From: Rhodoferax_B sp049316285
Lineage (GTDB): Bacteria; Pseudomonadota; Gammaproteobacteria; Burkholderiales; Burkholderiaceae_C
Length of the DNA stretch: 64,000 nucleotides
Assembly (NCBI RefSeq): GCF_049316285.1
Contig: NZ_JBMOXA010000028.1
Coordinates: forward strand, 1-64,000
Direction of reading: 5' to 3'
The notes under the pieces were generated by a model. It did not search any database and was not told where the DNA came from. It saw only the letters and a program-made list of their open reading frames with translations. This document shows, piece after piece, positions 1 through 8,142 of this stretch. The position numbers and the translations under genes are program-made. Position 1 is the stretch's first letter. The number at the start of each line of letters is the position of its first letter.

Positions 1-266
1 TGCCGCCACGTCACTTCGCTGCGCGAAATGAGTGTCGTCAAACCCAGCGACGGCGCAGTGCGCCGCCCGCCACGCCTTGCGGCGTGACGGGTTCCTGGAT
101 CAAAGCTTTTCAGCTAATTGATCCAGAGGAATGAGGATTTTGCCGCCACGTCACTTCGCTGCGCGAAATGAGTGTCGTCAAACCCAGCGACGGCGCCGTG
201 CGCCGCCCGCCACGCCTTGCGGCGTGACGGGTTCCTGGATCAAAGCTTTTCAGCTAGTTGATCCAG
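1..266. repeat. 140-bp tandem duplication at the acs 3' end
   Basis: Bases 1-126 recur at 141-266 with only a few substitutions, an offset of 140 bp. Each copy contains the palindrome CACGCC-TTGC-GGCGTG and a longer inverted repeat whose outer arms are CTGGATCAA and TTGATCCAG. In the second copy the inverted repeat encodes the last residues and stop codon of acetyl-CoA synthetase. The first copy therefore carries a detached duplicate of the last nine codons, including an in-frame TGA. The spacers (127-140 and 267-280) are only loosely similar. The window begins inside the array, so there may be more copies to the left. The hairpins could act in transcript ending or stability, but no T-tract follows them. 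Confidence 0.85.
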
Positions 267-2246
267 GATCGCTGGGTTTTCCAACGTAGAAGTGTCCTGC
301 GTGATCGCTTCGCCCTTGGCCAGGCTGCGCAGCAAGCGGCGCATGATCTTGCCGCTGCGGGTCTTGGGCAGGTTGTCGCCGAAGCGAATGTCCTTGGGCT
401 TGGCGATCGGGCCGATTTCTTTCGCCACCCAGTTGCGCAACTCGTTGGCGATTTGTTTGGCTTCTTCGCCGGTGGGGCGCGAACGCTTCAGCACGACGAA
501 GGCGCAGATGGCTTCGCCGGTCAAATCGTCGGGGCGGCCCACGACGGCGGCTTCGGCCACGAGGTCGGTTTTCGACACCAGGGCCGACTCGATCTCCATC
601 GTGCCCATGCGGTGGCCGCTGACGTTGAGCACGTCGTCGATGCGGCCGGTGATGCGGAAGTAGCCCCGGTCGGCGCTGCGCACCGCGCCATCACCGGCAA
701 GGTAGATGGTGCCGCCCATTTCTTCGGGGAAGTAAGCCTTCTTGAAACGCGCCGGGTCGTTCCAGATGGTGCGTATCATCGACGGCCAGGGGCGCTTGAC
801 CACCAGCATGCCGCCCGCGCCATTGGGCAGGTCGTTGCCGGTTTCATCCACGATGGCGGCCATGATGCCGGGCAGCGGCAGCGTGCAGCTACCGGGCACC
901 AGCGGCGTGGCGCCGGGCAGCGGCGTAATCATGTGGCCGCCGGTCTCGGTTTGCCAGAAGGTATCGACGATGGGGCAACGCTCGCGGCCCACGTTCTTGT
1001 GGTACCACATCCAGGCTTCGGGGTTGATGGGTTCACCCACCGAACCCAGGATGCGCAGGCTCGCCAGATTCGAGCGGTCGGGGTGCACGGCGGCATCACC
1101 CTCGGCGGCCTTGATCAACGAACGAATGGCCGTGGGTGCGGTGTAGAAAATGGTGCACTTGTGTTTTTCTATCATCTGCCAGAAGCGGCCGGCGTTGGGG
1201 TAGGTCGGCACACCTTCAAAGATGATTTGTGTGGCGCCAGCCGCCAGCGGGCCGTAGGCGACGTAGGTGTGGCCGGTGATCCAGCCGATGTCGGCCGTGC
1301 ACCAGAACACGTCGTCCGGGCGCAGGTCAAACGTCCAGTCCATGGTGAGCTTGGCCCACAGCAAATAGCCGCCGGTGCTGTGCTGCACACCCTTGGGTTT
1401 GCCGGTGGAGCCCGAGGTGTAGAGGATGAACAGCGGGTGCTCGGCGCCCACGGCCACTGGCGCGCAGCTCGTGCTTTGGCCTGCCAGCGCTTGCGCAAAA
1501 GTCTTGTCGCGCCTGGCCACCATATTGCAGGCGCTGGCGGTGCGCTCGTAGACGAATACCGTCTTGATGGACTCACAGCCGCCCATGGCGATGCCTTCGT
1601 CGACGATGGCCTTCAGCGGCAGCTCCTTGCCGCCGCGCATCTGGAAATTGGCGGTGATGACGGCCACGGCACCCGCGTCGATGATGCGTTCGTTCAAGGC
1701 CTTGGCCGAGAAACCACCGAACACCACGCTGTGCGTGGCGCCAATACGCGCGCAGGCCTGCATGGCGATCACACCTTCTAGCGTCATCGGCATGTAGATC
1801 AACACGCGGTCGCCCTTTTGAATGCCATCGGCCTTAAGCGCATTGGCAAACTGGCTGACACGCGCGAGCAGTTCCTTGTAGCTGGTCTTGGTCACCGTGC
1901 CGTCGTCGGCCTCGAAGATCACGGCGGTTTTGTTCTCCACCGGCGTGCCCATGTGTTTGTCCAGGCAGTTGGCCGAGGCATTCAATTCGCCATCGGCAAA
2001 CCATTGGTAGAACGGTGCGTTGGATTCATCCAGCGTCTGGCTGAAGGGCTTGTTCCAGAGCACGTTTTCGCGCGCCAGGCGGGCCCAGAAGCCTTCGAAA
2101 TCACGCTCGGCTTCAGCACACAATGCGTCGTAGGCGGCCATGCCGGAAATCCGCGCACCGGCCACCACGGCGTCCGATGGGGGAAAAACACGGTTCTCAA
2201 CCAAGACGGACTCGATCGACGACGAAGATGCTGCGGGGGTTGCCAT
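240..2246 (-). CDS. acs: acetyl-CoA synthetase (AMP-forming)
   Basis: Activates acetate with ATP to acetyl-AMP and then forms acetyl-CoA in the cytoplasm; this is the high-affinity acetate assimilation route. The 668-aa length fits the ACS family. An ACAS-type N-terminal region is followed by the AMP-binding core with the phosphate loop YTSGSTGKPKG, the adenine-binding region with DTFWQTETGG, and the A8 hinge ITGRIDDVLNVSGHR. The C-terminal PKTRSGKIMRR holds the catalytic lysine that is acetylated in this family. The ATG is preceded by CAGGAG. Propionyl-CoA synthetase is the main alternative, but the sequence reads as Acs. The last codons lie in the second copy of the 140-bp repeat. Confidence 0.95.
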   Translation of the reverse strand: MATPAASSSSIESVLVENRVFPPSDAVVAGARISGMAAYDALCAEAERDFEGFWARLARENVLWNKPFSQTLDESNAPFYQWFADGELNASANCLDKHMGTPVENKTAVIFEADDGTVTKTSYKELLARVSQFANALKADGIQKGDRVLIYMPMTLEGVIAMQACARIGATHSVVFGGFSAKALNERIIDAGAVAVITANFQMRGGKELPLKAIVDEGIAMGGCESIKTVFVYERTASACNMVARRDKTFAQALAGQSTSCAPVAVGAEHPLFILYTSGSTGKPKGVQHSTGGYLLWAKLTMDWTFDLRPDDVFWCTADIGWITGHTYVAYGPLAAGATQIIFEGVPTYPNAGRFWQMIEKHKCTIFYTAPTAIRSLIKAAEGDAAVHPDRSNLASLRILGSVGEPINPEAWMWYHKNVGRERCPIVDTFWQTETGGHMITPLPGATPLVPGSCTLPLPGIMAAIVDETGNDLPNGAGGMLVVKRPWPSMIRTIWNDPARFKKAYFPEEMGGTIYLAGDGAVRSADRGYFRITGRIDDVLNVSGHRMGTMEIESALVSKTDLVAEAAVVGRPDDLTGEAICAFVVLKRSRPTGEEAKQIANELRNWVAKEIGPIAKPKDIRFGDNLPKTRSGKIMRRLLRSLAKGEAITQDTSTLENPAILDQLAEKL

Positions 2247-2516
2247 GGTGTTTGTCTCCTGAAAAGGCTGTTCTGCAAAGGCTTATGCATAGGATAGCGC
2301 CTCGAAATGTCGATGCTGCCTCTTACAAGGCACTGACTGTTGACTGATTTTGTGCCGGTTGCCGATCCAGGGTGTTTTACCCAGGTACTCGCACACAGCC
2401 GTCAGTTGAAATTCAGCGTTTTGCACCAATGTAAGGGCCTGTCAATCGCAGCTTATGCCGCAGCCTGCAGATGCCGCCCCCTACAATTCCGCTGCTTCCC
2501 CTATTCCCCCACATCC

Positions 2517-3125
2517 ATGCCTAAACCTCCTATTCCCTCTTCGCAAAATCTAGCCCAACGACAGTTGTCTGGTTTCATTTTTGCCAGCCGCTGGCTGCAA
2601 CTGCCGCTTTATCTCGGCCTGATCGCGGCACAGGCGGTCTATGTCTACCACTTCTGGGTGGAGCTGGTGCATTTGCTGGAGGCCGCTTTTGGCAGCCAGA
2701 CCGCACTGCAGGCCTTGGTGAGCAGCGTAGGCTACAAGGACACAACCAACCTCACCAGCCTGAACGAAGTGATCATCATGCTGGTGGTGCTGGCGCTGAT
2801 CGACGTGGTGATGATCTCCAATCTGCTGATCATGGTGATTGTCGGTGGCTACGAGACCTTTGTGAGCCGCATGAACCTCGAGTCGCATCCCGACCAGCCC
2901 GAATGGCTGAGCCACGTCAACGCCTCGGTGCTGAAGGTGAAGCTGGCCACGGCCATCATCGGCATCTCGTCCATCCACCTGCTCAAGACCTTCATCAACG
3001 CGGCGAACTACGACGAAAAAGTGTTGATGTGGCAGACCATCATCCACGTCACCTTCCTGCTCAGCGCGATGGCGATTGCCTATACCGACAAGCTGCTGTC
3101 GCACAACCAAAAGGCCGAGCACTAA
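2517..3125 (+). CDS. UPF0114 (YqhA-like) inner-membrane protein
   Basis: A 202-aa integral membrane protein of the UPF0114/TIGR00645 family, whose function is not established. Four hydrophobic segments are visible, at roughly residues 22-42, 80-105, 140-160 and 175-192. The conserved LIDVVMISNLLIMVIVGGYE stretch in the second is typical of the family. The frame is open upstream to 2340, but that part is poor in membrane-protein character, so I place the start at the ATG at 2517 (MPKPPIPSS). It has no strong Shine-Dalgarno. It is divergent from acs, and 18 bp separate it from the TfoX-like gene, so the two may be cotranscribed. Confidence 0.85.
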   Translation: MPKPPIPSSQNLAQRQLSGFIFASRWLQLPLYLGLIAAQAVYVYHFWVELVHLLEAAFGSQTALQALVSSVGYKDTTNLTSLNEVIIMLVVLALIDVVMISNLLIMVIVGGYETFVSRMNLESHPDQPEWLSHVNASVLKVKLATAIIGISSIHLLKTFINAANYDEKVLMWQTIIHVTFLLSAMAIAYTDKLLSHNQKAEH

Positions 3126-3143
3126 ACCTGCAGCCACAAAGCC

Positions 3144-3539
3144 ATGAGCGACTTCGCCGAACACCTGCACGAAGCCTTTGAACGCTTTGGCCGCATCACG
3201 CTCAAGCGTATGTTCGGCGGCCACGGCGTGTTCCATGAGGGGCGCATGTTTGGTTTGATTGCAGCTGATAGGCTTTATCTCAAGACCGATGCACAGACCG
3301 TGGCCAGGTTTGAGGCCAAGCAGCTGCCGCCGTTTGCCTATTTGCGCGGCGGCAAGCTCATGGCGACGTCCTACTTTGAGGCGCCGCCAGAAGTATTTGA
3401 AGATCGCGAAGAAGCCGCCTCATGGGCGCGCCTGGCCTGGGAGGCGACCCTGCGTTCGGGTACGCCCCCACGCGCCAAACCAAAGCCTAAGCCAAGCGCC
3501 AAACCCGCAACGGCGCGCAAAAAACCAAGCGCAGCTTAA
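3144..3539 (+). CDS. TfoX/Sxy N-terminal domain protein
   Basis: A 131-aa protein with one TfoX N-terminal domain (about residues 5-100), recognisable by the MFGGHGVFHEGRMFGLI region and the YLKTD strand. TfoX/Sxy proteins activate competence genes in gammaproteobacteria. Stand-alone N-terminal domain proteins such as this one are widespread in betaproteobacteria and of unknown role. The family's C-terminal domain is absent. Instead there is a Lys/Pro/Ala-rich basic tail (residues about 105-131), which may bind nucleic acid. It follows the UPF0114 gene closely and converges on the transglycosylase gene 24 bp downstream. Confidence 0.82.
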   Translation: MSDFAEHLHEAFERFGRITLKRMFGGHGVFHEGRMFGLIAADRLYLKTDAQTVARFEAKQLPPFAYLRGGKLMATSYFEAPPEVFEDREEAASWARLAWEATLRSGTPPRAKPKPKPSAKPATARKKPSAA

Positions 3540-3563
3540 GCCCGCCGCTCCTGCAATGGCCGC

Positions 3564-4868
3564 CTAGGGTGCCTGCAAGCGCTGCAGCAACTCCACACTG
3601 GGATAACCATCGGCCGGCAAACCCAGGCTGCGCTGGTAGCCGCGAATGCCTTCGCGCGTGGCCGGGCCCATCATGCCGTCGGGTTTGCCCGTGGGGAAAC
3701 CACGCGTATTCAGGCTGGTTTGCAGCGTGATCAGCTGGCTACGCGTCAAGGCCTGCAGATCACGCGGCCAGGAAGCGACCACGCCCGGGCCGTTGCCCAG
3801 GCGCTGCGCCAGCAGGCTCACGCCCAGGGCATAACTATTGGAGTTGTTGTAGCGCAAGATGGAGCGAAAGCTAGGGCCGATCAAAAAGGCTGGGCCACGC
3901 GCCCCGGCTGGCAGCAACACTTCGGCATTCGTCAATGTGGCTGGCAGCGGCGCACCGTCCATGCTGCGCAGCCCCTCGGCTTCCCACTGCGCAGCCGTTT
4001 GCCGCACCGAGGCATCGGCACGGGCCAGGTCGAAGCCCGAGGGCAGTTGCACCTCCACCCCCCAGGGCTGATCAGCCTGCCAACCCGAGCGTGCCAGGAA
4101 GTTGGCGGTAGAGGCCAATACATCGGCCATGCTGCCCCAGATGTCGCGCCGGCCGTCGCCATCGGCGTCCACGGCGTAGGCGAGGAAGTTGGACGGCAGA
4201 AACTGCGTCTGCCCCATGGCACCAGCCCAGGAACCTATCATGTGCGCGCGGTCGATGTCACCGTTCTGCAAAATCTTCAAGGCCGCCAGCAACTGGCCGC
4301 GCGCCCATTCTTCGCGCCGCCCCTCGAAGCCCAGCGTGGCCAGGGCGTCTATGGTCGGGATGTTGCCGTAATTGCTGCCGTAGTTGCTCTCCATGCCCCA
4401 GATGGCCACCAGAATGGTCGCGGGCACACCATAACGCGCGGCGGCGGCATCGGCCTCTGCGCGTACCTGCAGCAACTTGTCCTGCCCGCGCTGCACACGC
4501 TGCGGCGAGACGGCGGTGTCCAGGTAGTCCCAGACGCTGCGGGTGAATTCGGGCTGGGCGCGGTCCAGCTCGACCACACGCGGCAGTTCACGCACACCAT
4601 CCAAGGCGGCTTTCAAGGTCGACTCCTGAATGCCGGCGGCGCGGGCGCTGGCGCGGAAGTCCTCCACCCAACGCGCGAAGTCTTTCTGCTGTGCCACGGC
4701 TTCGGGCGCCACGGCAGTGTTGGGTGCAGCGCTGCCAGGGGCCGAAGCGGCGGGCGCCGGGGCCGCAGCGGTCTTGGGTGGCGCCGACGCGCAACCCGCG
4801 AGTGTGGCCACCAGAGCCGCAGACACCAGCCAGGCGGCGGGTGTGAAGTGTGAGTTCAATGGATGCAT
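3564..4868 (-). CDS. lytic murein transglycosylase, MltB family, lipoprotein
   Basis: Cleaves the MurNAc-GlcNAc bond of peptidoglycan to give 1,6-anhydro ends. The ATG at 4868 gives MHPLNSHF followed by a hydrophobic stretch and the lipobox LAGC, so it is probably an outer-membrane lipoprotein. An Ala/Pro linker leads to the SLT_2 catalytic domain (about residues 70-350). The catalytic glutamate is expected in WGMESNYGSN at about residue 158, and the family signature GAMGQTQFLPS is present. A C-terminal PG_binding_1 domain (about 370-434) ends with GLPADGYPS. The frame extends 13 codons upstream, but those would place a charged segment before the signal peptide. Confidence 0.92.
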   Translation of the reverse strand: MHPLNSHFTPAAWLVSAALVATLAGCASAPPKTAAAPAPAASAPGSAAPNTAVAPEAVAQQKDFARWVEDFRASARAAGIQESTLKAALDGVRELPRVVELDRAQPEFTRSVWDYLDTAVSPQRVQRGQDKLLQVRAEADAAAARYGVPATILVAIWGMESNYGSNYGNIPTIDALATLGFEGRREEWARGQLLAALKILQNGDIDRAHMIGSWAGAMGQTQFLPSNFLAYAVDADGDGRRDIWGSMADVLASTANFLARSGWQADQPWGVEVQLPSGFDLARADASVRQTAAQWEAEGLRSMDGAPLPATLTNAEVLLPAGARGPAFLIGPSFRSILRYNNSNSYALGVSLLAQRLGNGPGVVASWPRDLQALTRSQLITLQTSLNTRGFPTGKPDGMMGPATREGIRGYQRSLGLPADGYPSVELLQRLQAP

Positions 4869-4925
4869 GGCTTGATTCTCGCCGCTAGCGGCATCCCCCT
4901 GCGCCATGGGGGAGCTTGCGGTGCT

Positions 4926-5147
4926 TCAGTGTGCGGCCGTGACCATGCTGATGGCGCCAAACGGGCAGCGCACCGCGCACTTTTTGCAGCCGGTACAGGC
5001 ATCCACATCACTCAGCACCGAGAACTTTTCCCAACCCTGGCGCTCCAGCGAAAGCAGGTGCAGATGGCAGGTGGGCACACACCAGCCGCAGCCGGTGCAG
5101 CGGTTGGTGTCGATCACGGGTTTGGGCACGGGGCGTGGGGTGGCCAT
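4926..5147 (-). CDS. small 2x[4Fe-4S] ferredoxin-like protein
   Basis: A 73-aa iron-sulfur protein with two full cluster-binding motifs of the form CX2CX2CX3C. The first is CTGCGWCVPTCH, the second CTGCKKCAVRCP. This is a bacterial-type ferredoxin fold expected to carry electrons in the cytoplasm. His replaces the usual Pro after the fourth Cys of motif one. A GTG seven codons upstream (5168) is an alternative start; I prefer the ATG giving MATPRPVPKP. It lies on the same strand between the aspartoacylase-like and transglycosylase genes. Its redox partner cannot be told from the context. Confidence 0.85.
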   Translation of the reverse strand: MATPRPVPKPVIDTNRCTGCGWCVPTCHLHLLSLERQGWEKFSVLSDVDACTGCKKCAVRCPFGAISMVTAAH

Positions 5148-5191
5148 ATCACCAGCATCATAGGCCACGCCCCATCGACATCAACCCGGCT

Positions 5192-6163
5192 TCAGCCCAG
5201 CTTTTCGCGGCGCGCGAAACGCACCACGGTCACGCCTGCGCGCGCCTGCCGCGTCGAAGGCATGACCAGCACACAGTTGTCATAAGGTGTGGTCACGGGT
5301 TCACCGTCGTTGTCACCAATCACGGTGCCGGCGCTGGCGATCACCTCCAGCCCCTGGAACGGCTGATTGAAGGTGAAGCGCTCGCTCTTGGCAACCACCG
5401 GGCCGGTGACGTAAAGCGCCCATTGCTGCGGCGCATCCGGCTGCAGCCAACCGGGCAGAAGTTGCGCCGAGGATGCAGCCGACAGCAGGCCTGCTTGCAG
5501 CAGAAAACGCACACACTGGTCGCGTGCCACCACCAGGCTTTGTGGGTCGCCATGGAAGCCGCATTCGATCAGCAGCGAACGGGTTTGCGGCGCCTGCTCA
5601 TCGGGCAAGCCGAAGCGGCCGAAGTCACGCATGCGCACACCGTCTTTGTGACCCGCGTCCACCACCACGTATTCAGGTGCGCGCAGTTGCCGCGCCAGTG
5701 CCAGATTGCGTGGCTGCAGGCCAGAAAGCGACAACGGCAGACTCGGTTCGTGCATGGAGTGCAGATCGAGCAACCAGTCTGCTGCTTGCACAAACGGCTG
5801 CAACGCGGCCACGCGGCGGCGTTCACGTGTGTTGGCCTCGGCGATGCGCTCTGGCATCCACTGGCGGTTCATGTCTTCGTCGACAAAACGCGAGGCGTCA
5901 TGTTTGGCGGGGTCGAAGCGGTCAAACGCCTCGAGGTTGCAAAACGCCAAGGTGAGCGTGCCACATGCGGGAGTAACACCAGCCTCCAGCAGTTCTTTCA
6001 GCGCCCAGGCACCACACAGTTCGTTGCCATGCACCAGGGCGCTCACCAGCACGCGCGGGCCTGCCACACCCGAGTCAAAGTGCCACACACCCTCGGTGCC
6101 GGTGTTGCCCGCACGCCAGGCAGCAAGCTCTGGTTTGTTCAGCGAAAAAACGGAATCACTCAT
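5192..6163 (-). CDS. succinylglutamate desuccinylase/aspartoacylase family protein
   Basis: A 323-aa M14-like zinc hydrolase of the AstE/AspA superfamily, which removes acyl groups from N-acyl amino acids or related amides. The zinc-binding HGNE motif is near residue 46, and the LLDLHSMHEPSL region supplies the third ligand. The late IECGFHGDP segment fits the catalytic glutamate region. The start codon overlaps the stop of the upstream Bug-protein gene (ATGA), so translation is probably coupled. The pairing suggests that the imported ligand, perhaps an acylated amino acid or carboxylate, is the hydrolase substrate. That is inference. Confidence 0.82.
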   Translation of the reverse strand: MSDSVFSLNKPELAAWRAGNTGTEGVWHFDSGVAGPRVLVSALVHGNELCGAWALKELLEAGVTPACGTLTLAFCNLEAFDRFDPAKHDASRFVDEDMNRQWMPERIAEANTRERRRVAALQPFVQAADWLLDLHSMHEPSLPLSLSGLQPRNLALARQLRAPEYVVVDAGHKDGVRMRDFGRFGLPDEQAPQTRSLLIECGFHGDPQSLVVARDQCVRFLLQAGLLSAASSAQLLPGWLQPDAPQQWALYVTGPVVAKSERFTFNQPFQGLEVIASAGTVIGDNDGEPVTTPYDNCVLVMPSTRQARAGVTVVRFARREKLG

Positions 6164-7140
6164 TCTTTGATCTTTGCGAAGTCGACGATTTTTTGGTATT
6201 TGGCGGTTTCATCGACCAGGAACTTGGCCATGTCGACTTTGGCGGACGCCAGGGTAGAACCCGTGTCTTCGAGCTTCTTGCGGAACTCTGGTTCCTGCAT
6301 GGCCTCATTCAGCGCCTTGCGCAACTTGGCGGCCACGGCGTCGGGCAGTTTGGGTGGAGCCATCAGCGCAAACCAGACACTGATGTCCAGGTCTTTCAGC
6401 TGCGGGTTGTCGGCCAGCGGGGCGATGTCCGGCGCGGCGGCCGAACGCTTTTTCTCGCTGATGCCCAAGGCCACCACCTTGCCGCTGCGGATGTGCGGCA
6501 AGCCGCTGGACAACACAAAAACGCCGTAATCGATATTGCCGCTGTACAGGTCGGTGGTCAGGGGCGCCACGCCACGGTAAGGGATGTGGGTGAGAAACAG
6601 ACCTGCCTGCTGCTTGAGCATTTCACCCGTCAGATGCAGCGACGTGCCTACACCCGAGCTGCCATAGCTGTAGTGGCCGGGCTTGGCTTTCACCGCTTTG
6701 AGAAACTGGTCCACGGTCTTCACGCCACTGTTGACCGAGGCCACCAGCACCAGCGGTTGCGAGGCCACCAGGCCGAGGGGCGTGAAATCCTTGTAGCTGT
6801 ATTTGACGCTGGCAGAGACCAGCCGGTTGATGGCGATTTCGTTGTTCGCGCCGAGCAGCAGGGTGTAGCCATCGGGCGCCGCACGCGACACTTTCTGCGC
6901 GCCTATCGCCCCTCCGGCACCGCCGACGTTTTCCACCACCACCGGCACACCCAGCTTCTTGGACAACTGATCGGCAACCGCACGCCCGGTCAAATCGGTG
7001 CTGCCGCCCGGCGGGTAGGCCACCACCAGGGTGACAGGTTTTTCGGGGTAGCTCTCGCCCTGGGCATGCGCGGCCGCAGCCAGGCCCAGAGCCAGAAGGG
7101 CCGACAGCGCCGGCGCGGAGATCTTGAGTTTGCATCGCAT
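6160..7140 (-). CDS. Bug family (tripartite tricarboxylate) solute-binding protein
   Basis: A 326-aa periplasmic binding protein. The signal peptide occupies about residues 1-26, with likely cleavage after AHA. The mature start YPEKPVTLVVAYPPGGSTDL is the signature of the Bug/TctC family, which expanded greatly in Bordetella and Comamonadaceae. The VENVGGAGGAIGA segment and the following ligand loop are also typical. These proteins bind carboxylates or small amides and often act without their own TctAB membrane genes. No such genes are seen here. A LysR gene lies 92 bp upstream on the same strand and the aspartoacylase-like gene overlaps the 3' end. Confidence 0.92.
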   Translation of the reverse strand: MRCKLKISAPALSALLALGLAAAAHAQGESYPEKPVTLVVAYPPGGSTDLTGRAVADQLSKKLGVPVVVENVGGAGGAIGAQKVSRAAPDGYTLLLGANNEIAINRLVSASVKYSYKDFTPLGLVASQPLVLVASVNSGVKTVDQFLKAVKAKPGHYSYGSSGVGTSLHLTGEMLKQQAGLFLTHIPYRGVAPLTTDLYSGNIDYGVFVLSSGLPHIRSGKVVALGISEKKRSAAAPDIAPLADNPQLKDLDISVWFALMAPPKLPDAVAAKLRKALNEAMQEPEFRKKLEDTGSTLASAKVDMAKFLVDETAKYQKIVDFAKIKE

Positions 7141-7232
7141 GGGGGCATCCCTTGAAGTTTGCCAATTTTTGCCTCGGCCCGCCCTGCCCCTTGTGCCGAA
7201 TCAGCACCAGTCCGTGCTATTTGGAGCAAGAG

Positions 7233-8126
7233 CTAAACCGGGATCACGGCATCCCAAAGTGTTTCCGCCAGCGGTGAAAGGCGCCGCTTGGCGCGCACCA
7301 TGCGCACTTCAAAGGCGATCTCCAGCGCCTTGCCCGGCAGCGCGGCAATCTTCCTGTCCTTGCAGGCGCCTACCGCCAGCGACCATGGCAGCCAGGCCAC
7401 ACCCAAGCCCTTCAACACATACTCCAGCAGGGCATCGGCCGAGTCGCTTTCCACCACCGGCTTCAAGCGTGGCGCTTGCGCATGGTTGGCCAGGTGATCG
7501 GCCACCAGCTGGCCCAAGGCCAGGCTGCTGGCGTAGGCCAAATACGGCACCGGCTTGCCGCCGTCAAAGGTGAACAAGGTTTTGCCATCGGCGTTGGCGC
7601 GCGACATCGGGACCAGGCGATCGTGCGCCACGGTGTGCTGCAGGTACTGCGACGGCTTTAAACGCAGCGCGATCACCGGATGGTGGTAGGTCAGCGTGAA
7701 GTCGGTCTCGCCGCGCTCCAGGCGCTGCAGCGCCTCGGCCATGGAGCCGGTGCGCACATGCACCAAGGCGTTGGCGGTATGCGCCCTGACCTTCCACAAC
7801 CAGTCGGCGGCGATGGTGCGCGCCAGGGTGCGGCCGGTGGTCAGCGTGAATTCCGCCTGGCCGGGCAAGGCCGTGGGCTGCAATTCGCTGCGCGCCAAGT
7901 GCAGCGACTGCACGGTTTGGCGCGCCTGCTGCAGCAGGGTTTCGCCCGCCGGTGTCAGCGTCACCGGCCCGCCAGCTCTGGTGACCAAAGCCACACCAGC
8001 CCATTGCTCCAGCCCCTTGATGCGCCGGCCAAAGGCCGGATGTGTGACGTGGCGCAACTCTGCGGCACGCGTGAAGCTGCGTGTATCGGCCAGGGCGATC
8101 AGGTCTTCAAACCATTTGAGTTGCAT
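7233..8126 (-). CDS. LysR family transcriptional regulator
   Basis: A 297-aa regulator with an N-terminal winged helix-turn-helix (about residues 1-60; MQLKWFEDLIALADTRSFTR) and a LysR effector domain (about 90-290). The frame runs 11 codons further upstream, but MQLKWFED is the normal family start and is used here. It lies directly upstream of the Bug-protein gene in the same direction rather than divergently. It probably controls the import/hydrolase set downstream, but no operator was identified. Confidence 0.9.
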   Translation of the reverse strand: MQLKWFEDLIALADTRSFTRAAELRHVTHPAFGRRIKGLEQWAGVALVTRAGGPVTLTPAGETLLQQARQTVQSLHLARSELQPTALPGQAEFTLTTGRTLARTIAADWLWKVRAHTANALVHVRTGSMAEALQRLERGETDFTLTYHHPVIALRLKPSQYLQHTVAHDRLVPMSRANADGKTLFTFDGGKPVPYLAYASSLALGQLVADHLANHAQAPRLKPVVESDSADALLEYVLKGLGVAWLPWSLAVGACKDRKIAALPGKALEIAFEVRMVRAKRRLSPLAETLWDAVIPV

Positions 8127-8142
8127 CACATGCTCCCGCCGT

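Noticed and set aside
1..266. Possible CRISPR or satellite array at the left end
   Set aside because: Only two copies are visible, the unit is 126 bp rather than 25-40 bp, and it includes coding sequence of acs.
258..1781. Long plus-strand open frame opposite acs
   Set aside because: It is the antisense of a clear acetyl-CoA synthetase gene; its His/Gly/Val-rich translation has no domain and reflects the codon bias of GC-rich DNA.
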